DNA of 15,555 nucleotides from Spirochaetaceae bacterium (GTDB lineage: Bacteria > Spirochaetota > Spirochaetia > SZUA-6 > Bin103): the NCBI GenBank assembly GCA_028820215.1, contig JAPPKD010000208.1, forward strand, positions 1 to 15,555, given 5' to 3'. Below the pieces are notes generated by a model that worked only from the letters and a program-made list of their open reading frames with translations, was not told the DNA's origin and did not search any database. The position numbers and the translations under genes are program-made. This document shows, piece after piece, positions 13,360 to 15,555 of the stretch. Every line of letters starts with the position of its first letter. Position 1 is the stretch's first letter.

Positions 13360-14435
13360 GCGGGCGCCGTCCCCGGCCGGCCGCGGCCCGGACGGCAGCG
13401 CTCCTCGTCCTCCTCGTTCTCGGGCCCGGTGCGCGGGTCGCGGCGGACACGAGGGCGATCAGCGTGCTCTCCTACAACGTCCAGAACCTGTTCGACGCCG
13501 TGGAGCAGGGCGCCGAGTACGACGAGTTCCGCGCCGGACGCTGGGATGCGGCGCGCTACGCGGCGCGCCTGAATCGGATCGCCGCCGTGCTGCGCGACGT
13601 GCACCCCGGCGGCGCCGACGTCCTCGCGCTGCAGGAGGTCGAGAACCGCCGCGCTGCCCTGGACCTGCGCGACCGCCTGCGCGACCTGGGCTACGCCTAC
13701 GTGGTCGCCGTCCCGAACGACGGCGCCGATCTCGGGCTGACCCTGACGCCGGTGGTTCTGTCGCGCCTGCCGGTGCTGCGCGTGCGCCTGCACCAGGTCT
13801 GGCACGGCGGCCGCTACCTGCGGCCGATCGTGGAGGCGGAGCTGGACCTCGGCGGCGGGCGGTCGCTGTTCCTGTTCAACAACCACTGGAAATCCAAGCG
13901 CGGCGGGGCCGAGGAGACGGCGCCGGCCCGGCGCGCCGCCGCCACCGTACTCGGCGATCGCATCCGGGAACTGCAGCGGATCGACCCGCTGGCCGACGTG
14001 CTGGTCACAGGCGACCTGAACGAGAGCGTGGACGACCACACCGCGGCCGGCTACCCGACCGCGCTGGCCGGACTCCCGCGCGGGGAAGCCGGCGTGCTGG
14101 CGATCACCGGCCGGCCGTTCGATGCGCGGCCCGCGTTCGACGCGCGGCCTGCGGCCGGCGGCGTGGTGCTGTACAGCCCCTGGCTGGAGCTGGAGGCAGC
14201 CGGGCGCGGCACCGTCGTGCACCGCGATGCCTGGGAAACCCCCGACCACTTCCTGCTGAGCGCCGGCCTCTTCGACCGGGAAGGCGTCTGGTACGCGCCC
14301 GGCGGCTTCGCCGTGATCCGCGACGGCCTGGTGTCGCCCGCCACCGGCTACCCGCTCCGCTGGATCGGCACGGACGGCCACTCCGACCACCTGCCGATCC
14401 TCCTGCTCCTGCAGCGCGAGGGTTCGCGTCAGTAG
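13356..14435 (+). CDS. Exported endonuclease/exonuclease/phosphatase family protein
   Basis: DNase I-like metal-dependent phosphoesterase fold with all core motifs: SYNVQNLF (Asn), ALQEVEN (Glu), NNHWKSKRGG (catalytic His), TGDLNE (Asp-Asn) and GHSDHLPILL (Ser-Asp-His). The substrate could be extracellular DNA, a phospholipid or a sugar phosphate and is not determinable. The start is inferred as CTG 13356: it yields a classical Sec signal peptide (SGRRPRPAAAR, then TAALLVLLVLG, then ARVAA before Asp) and a protein of 359 aa. The only upstream ATG/GTG/TTG choices lie about 60 codons inside purC, and the next downstream one (GTG about 13463) removes the signal peptide. The CTG shares CTGA with the purC stop. 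It contains an in-frame duplication (FDARPA twice). Confidence 0.9.
   Translation: MSGRRPRPAAARTAALLVLLVLGPGARVAADTRAISVLSYNVQNLFDAVEQGAEYDEFRAGRWDAARYAARLNRIAAVLRDVHPGGADVLALQEVENRRAALDLRDRLRDLGYAYVVAVPNDGADLGLTLTPVVLSRLPVLRVRLHQVWHGGRYLRPIVEAELDLGGGRSLFLFNNHWKSKRGGAEETAPARRAAATVLGDRIRELQRIDPLADVLVTGDLNESVDDHTAAGYPTALAGLPRGEAGVLAITGRPFDARPAFDARPAAGGVVLYSPWLELEAAGRGTVVHRDAWETPDHFLLSAGLFDREGVWYAPGGFAVIRDGLVSPATGYPLRWIGTDGHSDHLPILLLLQREGSRQ
14118..14153 (+). repeat. Two 18-bp in-frame tandem units
   Basis: 14118-14135 and 14136-14153 both encode FDARPA and differ at two silent bases (GAT/GAC and CCC/CCT). The duplication lies in a loop region of the phosphatase-family protein, between the TGDLNE and SDH motifs. 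Confidence 0.85.
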
Positions 14436-14477
14436 CTGCGCGGTCGATGCCTGGAGTTGTCAATCGTCCCGAATGCG

Positions 14478-14509
14478 CCTGAATCCCTCGGGTCTTCAGG
14501 ATTTCTTGT
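14478..14509 (+). terminator. Candidate terminator of the clpP-purC-phosphatase run
   Basis: CCTGAA (14478-14483) pairs with TTCAGG (14495-14500), with an inner CC-CTCG-GG mini-stem. The tail ATTTCTTGT (14501-14509) is only moderately U-rich. It sits 43 nt past the stop at 14435. A plausible but weak intrinsic terminator. Confidence 0.45.
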
Positions 14510-14571
14510 GGGCGGGACCGAAGGAGGTGCGACCGCGGCGGCCTCCGGAGCTGATCCTGCGGAGGACCCGT

Positions 14572-15555
14572 TCAGCCGTGCGGCGCGTGCCGATGACGGT
14601 GGTGGGCACCGCACAAAAGCCTCAAATTCCCGGGATCGGCGCCACCGCCCAGCGCATACGGCAGGATGTGGTCTATCTCGATCAGATGCCGTGAGTTGCA
14701 GCGGCGTCCGGTCTGCCGGTCGAGGTAGCTGCAGCGCCCGCCGTCCCGCTGCCACACCTGTCGCTTCACCGCCGCCGGAATCGCGCGGCCCGAAGCGCAC
14801 GGCTTCGCGGTCGAAGTGGTGGCGGCCGGCGTCGTGCGGGCAGCGGCTGGTCGGTCCGTCGCTTCTTGCCGGGTCCGCGGAGCCACCGAGGCCGGCCTCG
14901 GGTGCGGCGTCCGCTCTTCCGCCCGCTCCGCTGTCGGAGTGGTGCCGGCGGCAGACGCCGTGTCGTGCCCGGGCGATAGCAGGGAAGGGGATGCCGGTTG
15001 CCGCGTCGCCCCCTCGGTCCCCTCCGCTGTCGGAGTCGCGTGGATGTGGACCGCGGCGTCCTGCGCCGCCGTAGCGTGGTCGCGTTCGCGCGCGGCCTGA
15101 TCCTTCGCTGCCGGAGCGGGCCCGGACTCGCCCTGTGCCGCCTGGCTGCCGGTGCGCGCCCGGCGCGGCGGGCGGCTCGGGTCGTGGCGGTCGAGCGCCT
15201 CCTGCACGATGCGGCCGACGAGCTGCCCCATGGTCATGCGCGGGTCCACGTGCGAGAGCAACCCCCGCAGGTGCTCCAGTCCCTGCTGGCAGTCGGCGTC
15301 GATGACGGCCTTCAGCTCGTAGCGCCCGTCGCCGAGCGGGCGCACGCGGTCGGCCGGCGGCGCCAGCTCCGGGTCCAGGTCGGCCAGCATGCGGCGGACC
15401 TGGCGCGCGCTCTTGCCGGACGCCTCCTCGACCAGCTTCTGCCTTCCTGCCGCATCCAGCACCAGCGGCGGCGCAGGCTCGCAGTGGCTCGGCGGAGCTG
15501 CCGTCGCGGCATCCGCCGCCGGATCGGCTGCCGACGCGACCTCGGCCTGCGCTGA
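14572..15555 (-). CDS. HNH endonuclease, right copy (5'-truncated by window edge)
   Basis: Paralogue of the left-end gene, in the opposite orientation. The frame is open to the window edge: the first GTG (15462) is internal, and the 31 preceding codons match the left copy. Conserved parts: the QKLVEEASGKSARQVRRMLA block, DGRYELKAVIDADCQQGLE, MTMGQLVGRIVQEALDRHD, and the HNH domain with RDGGRCSYL, GRRCNS, IDHILPYALGGG, the NLRLLC Asn and CGAHH. Catalytic Asp-His, Asn and His are all present, so it looks functional. The Pro/Thr/Ala linker is longer and contains two TPTAE units. Near-identity of the blocks at DNA level suggests recent duplication or gene conversion; linker divergence suggests relaxed constraint there. 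Confidence 0.85.
   Translation of the reverse strand, partial: SAQAEVASAADPAADAATAAPPSHCEPAPPLVLDAAGRQKLVEEASGKSARQVRRMLADLDPELAPPADRVRPLGDGRYELKAVIDADCQQGLEHLRGLLSHVDPRMTMGQLVGRIVQEALDRHDPSRPPRRARTGSQAAQGESGPAPAAKDQAARERDHATAAQDAAVHIHATPTAEGTEGATRQPASPSLLSPGHDTASAAGTTPTAERAEERTPHPRPASVAPRTRQEATDRPAAARTTPAATTSTAKPCASGRAIPAAVKRQVWQRDGGRCSYLDRQTGRRCNSRHLIEIDHILPYALGGGADPGNLRLLCGAHHRHRHAPHG
14926..15036 (-). repeat. 96-bp-spaced direct repeat in the HNH linker
   Basis: The 15-mer CTCCGCTGTCGGAGT occurs at 14926-14940 and 15022-15036, exactly 96 bp (32 codons) apart, encoding the two TPTAE units of the right HNH linker. The left copy has one such unit (TPTPEG). Confidence 0.75.

Larger units (their letters stand above)
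14571..15555 (-). repeat. Right arm of inverted HNH-gene repeat
   Basis: Opposite-strand counterpart of 186-1065. It starts at the window edge and ends just after the HNH stop codon (14572). Its linker is longer than the left copy's, so the arms differ in length by about 105 nt. Confidence 0.85.

Noticed and set aside
1..15555. Composite transposon with the HNH genes as terminal elements
   Set aside because: The HNH genes are not transposases. No terminal inverted repeats or target duplications are visible, and the interior is ordinary core genes.

Overview
The window is a very GC-rich, densely packed bacterial chromosome segment. The gene content points to a spirochaete (class Spirochaetia), probably uncultured. 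The lysyl-tRNA synthetase is class I, and its motifs match the spirochaetal enzymes I remember. ClpP and MnmA also read like spirochaetal versions. This assignment is an inference from remembered family sequences, not from a search.

Layout: (1) The two ends carry near-identical HNH-endonuclease genes facing inward, each running off the window edge, so about 13.5 kb of ordinary genes sits between inverted copies (186-1065 and 14571-15555). (2) 1143-2206, minus strand: a lipoprotein with two related beta-sandwich-like domains, a strong Shine-Dalgarno, a structured leader and an intrinsic terminator. (3) 2396-7714, plus strand: a compact run of lysS (class I), rpiA, bcp, mnmA and a cobA-hemD fusion, with overlaps or gaps of at most 13 nt. 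(4) 7711-9244, minus strand: tetR followed by era; era converges on cobA-hemD so tightly that the stop codons overlap. A perfect AT-rich inverted repeat lies just upstream of tetR. (5) 9455-11703, plus: an alpha-oxoamine synthase (PLP enzyme) and an ApbE-type flavin transferase lipoprotein. (6) 11755-14435, plus: clpP, purC and an exported endonuclease/exonuclease/phosphatase-family protein, ending in a weak terminator candidate.

How the genes relate: most are housekeeping genes (tRNA charging and thiolation, pentose phosphate, peroxide defence, tetrapyrrole and purine synthesis, ribosome assembly, proteolysis) grouped by transcription rather than by pathway. I see no phage, CRISPR array, tRNA/rRNA gene or obvious defence island. 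The most interesting signals are in the gene junctions. Two exported proteins (ApbE and the phosphatase-family protein) appear to start at CTG codons overlapping the previous gene's TGA (CTGA), because only that start restores their signal peptides. Era has no ATG/GTG/TTG in frame upstream of its P-loop, and a single extra base would turn its junction with tetR into a third CTGA coupling. Other points are the paired inward-facing HNH copies, an acidic ClpP N-terminus, a lysyl-tRNA synthetase lacking the lysine of its KMSKS-like loop, and a lipoprotein leader with mutually exclusive hairpins.
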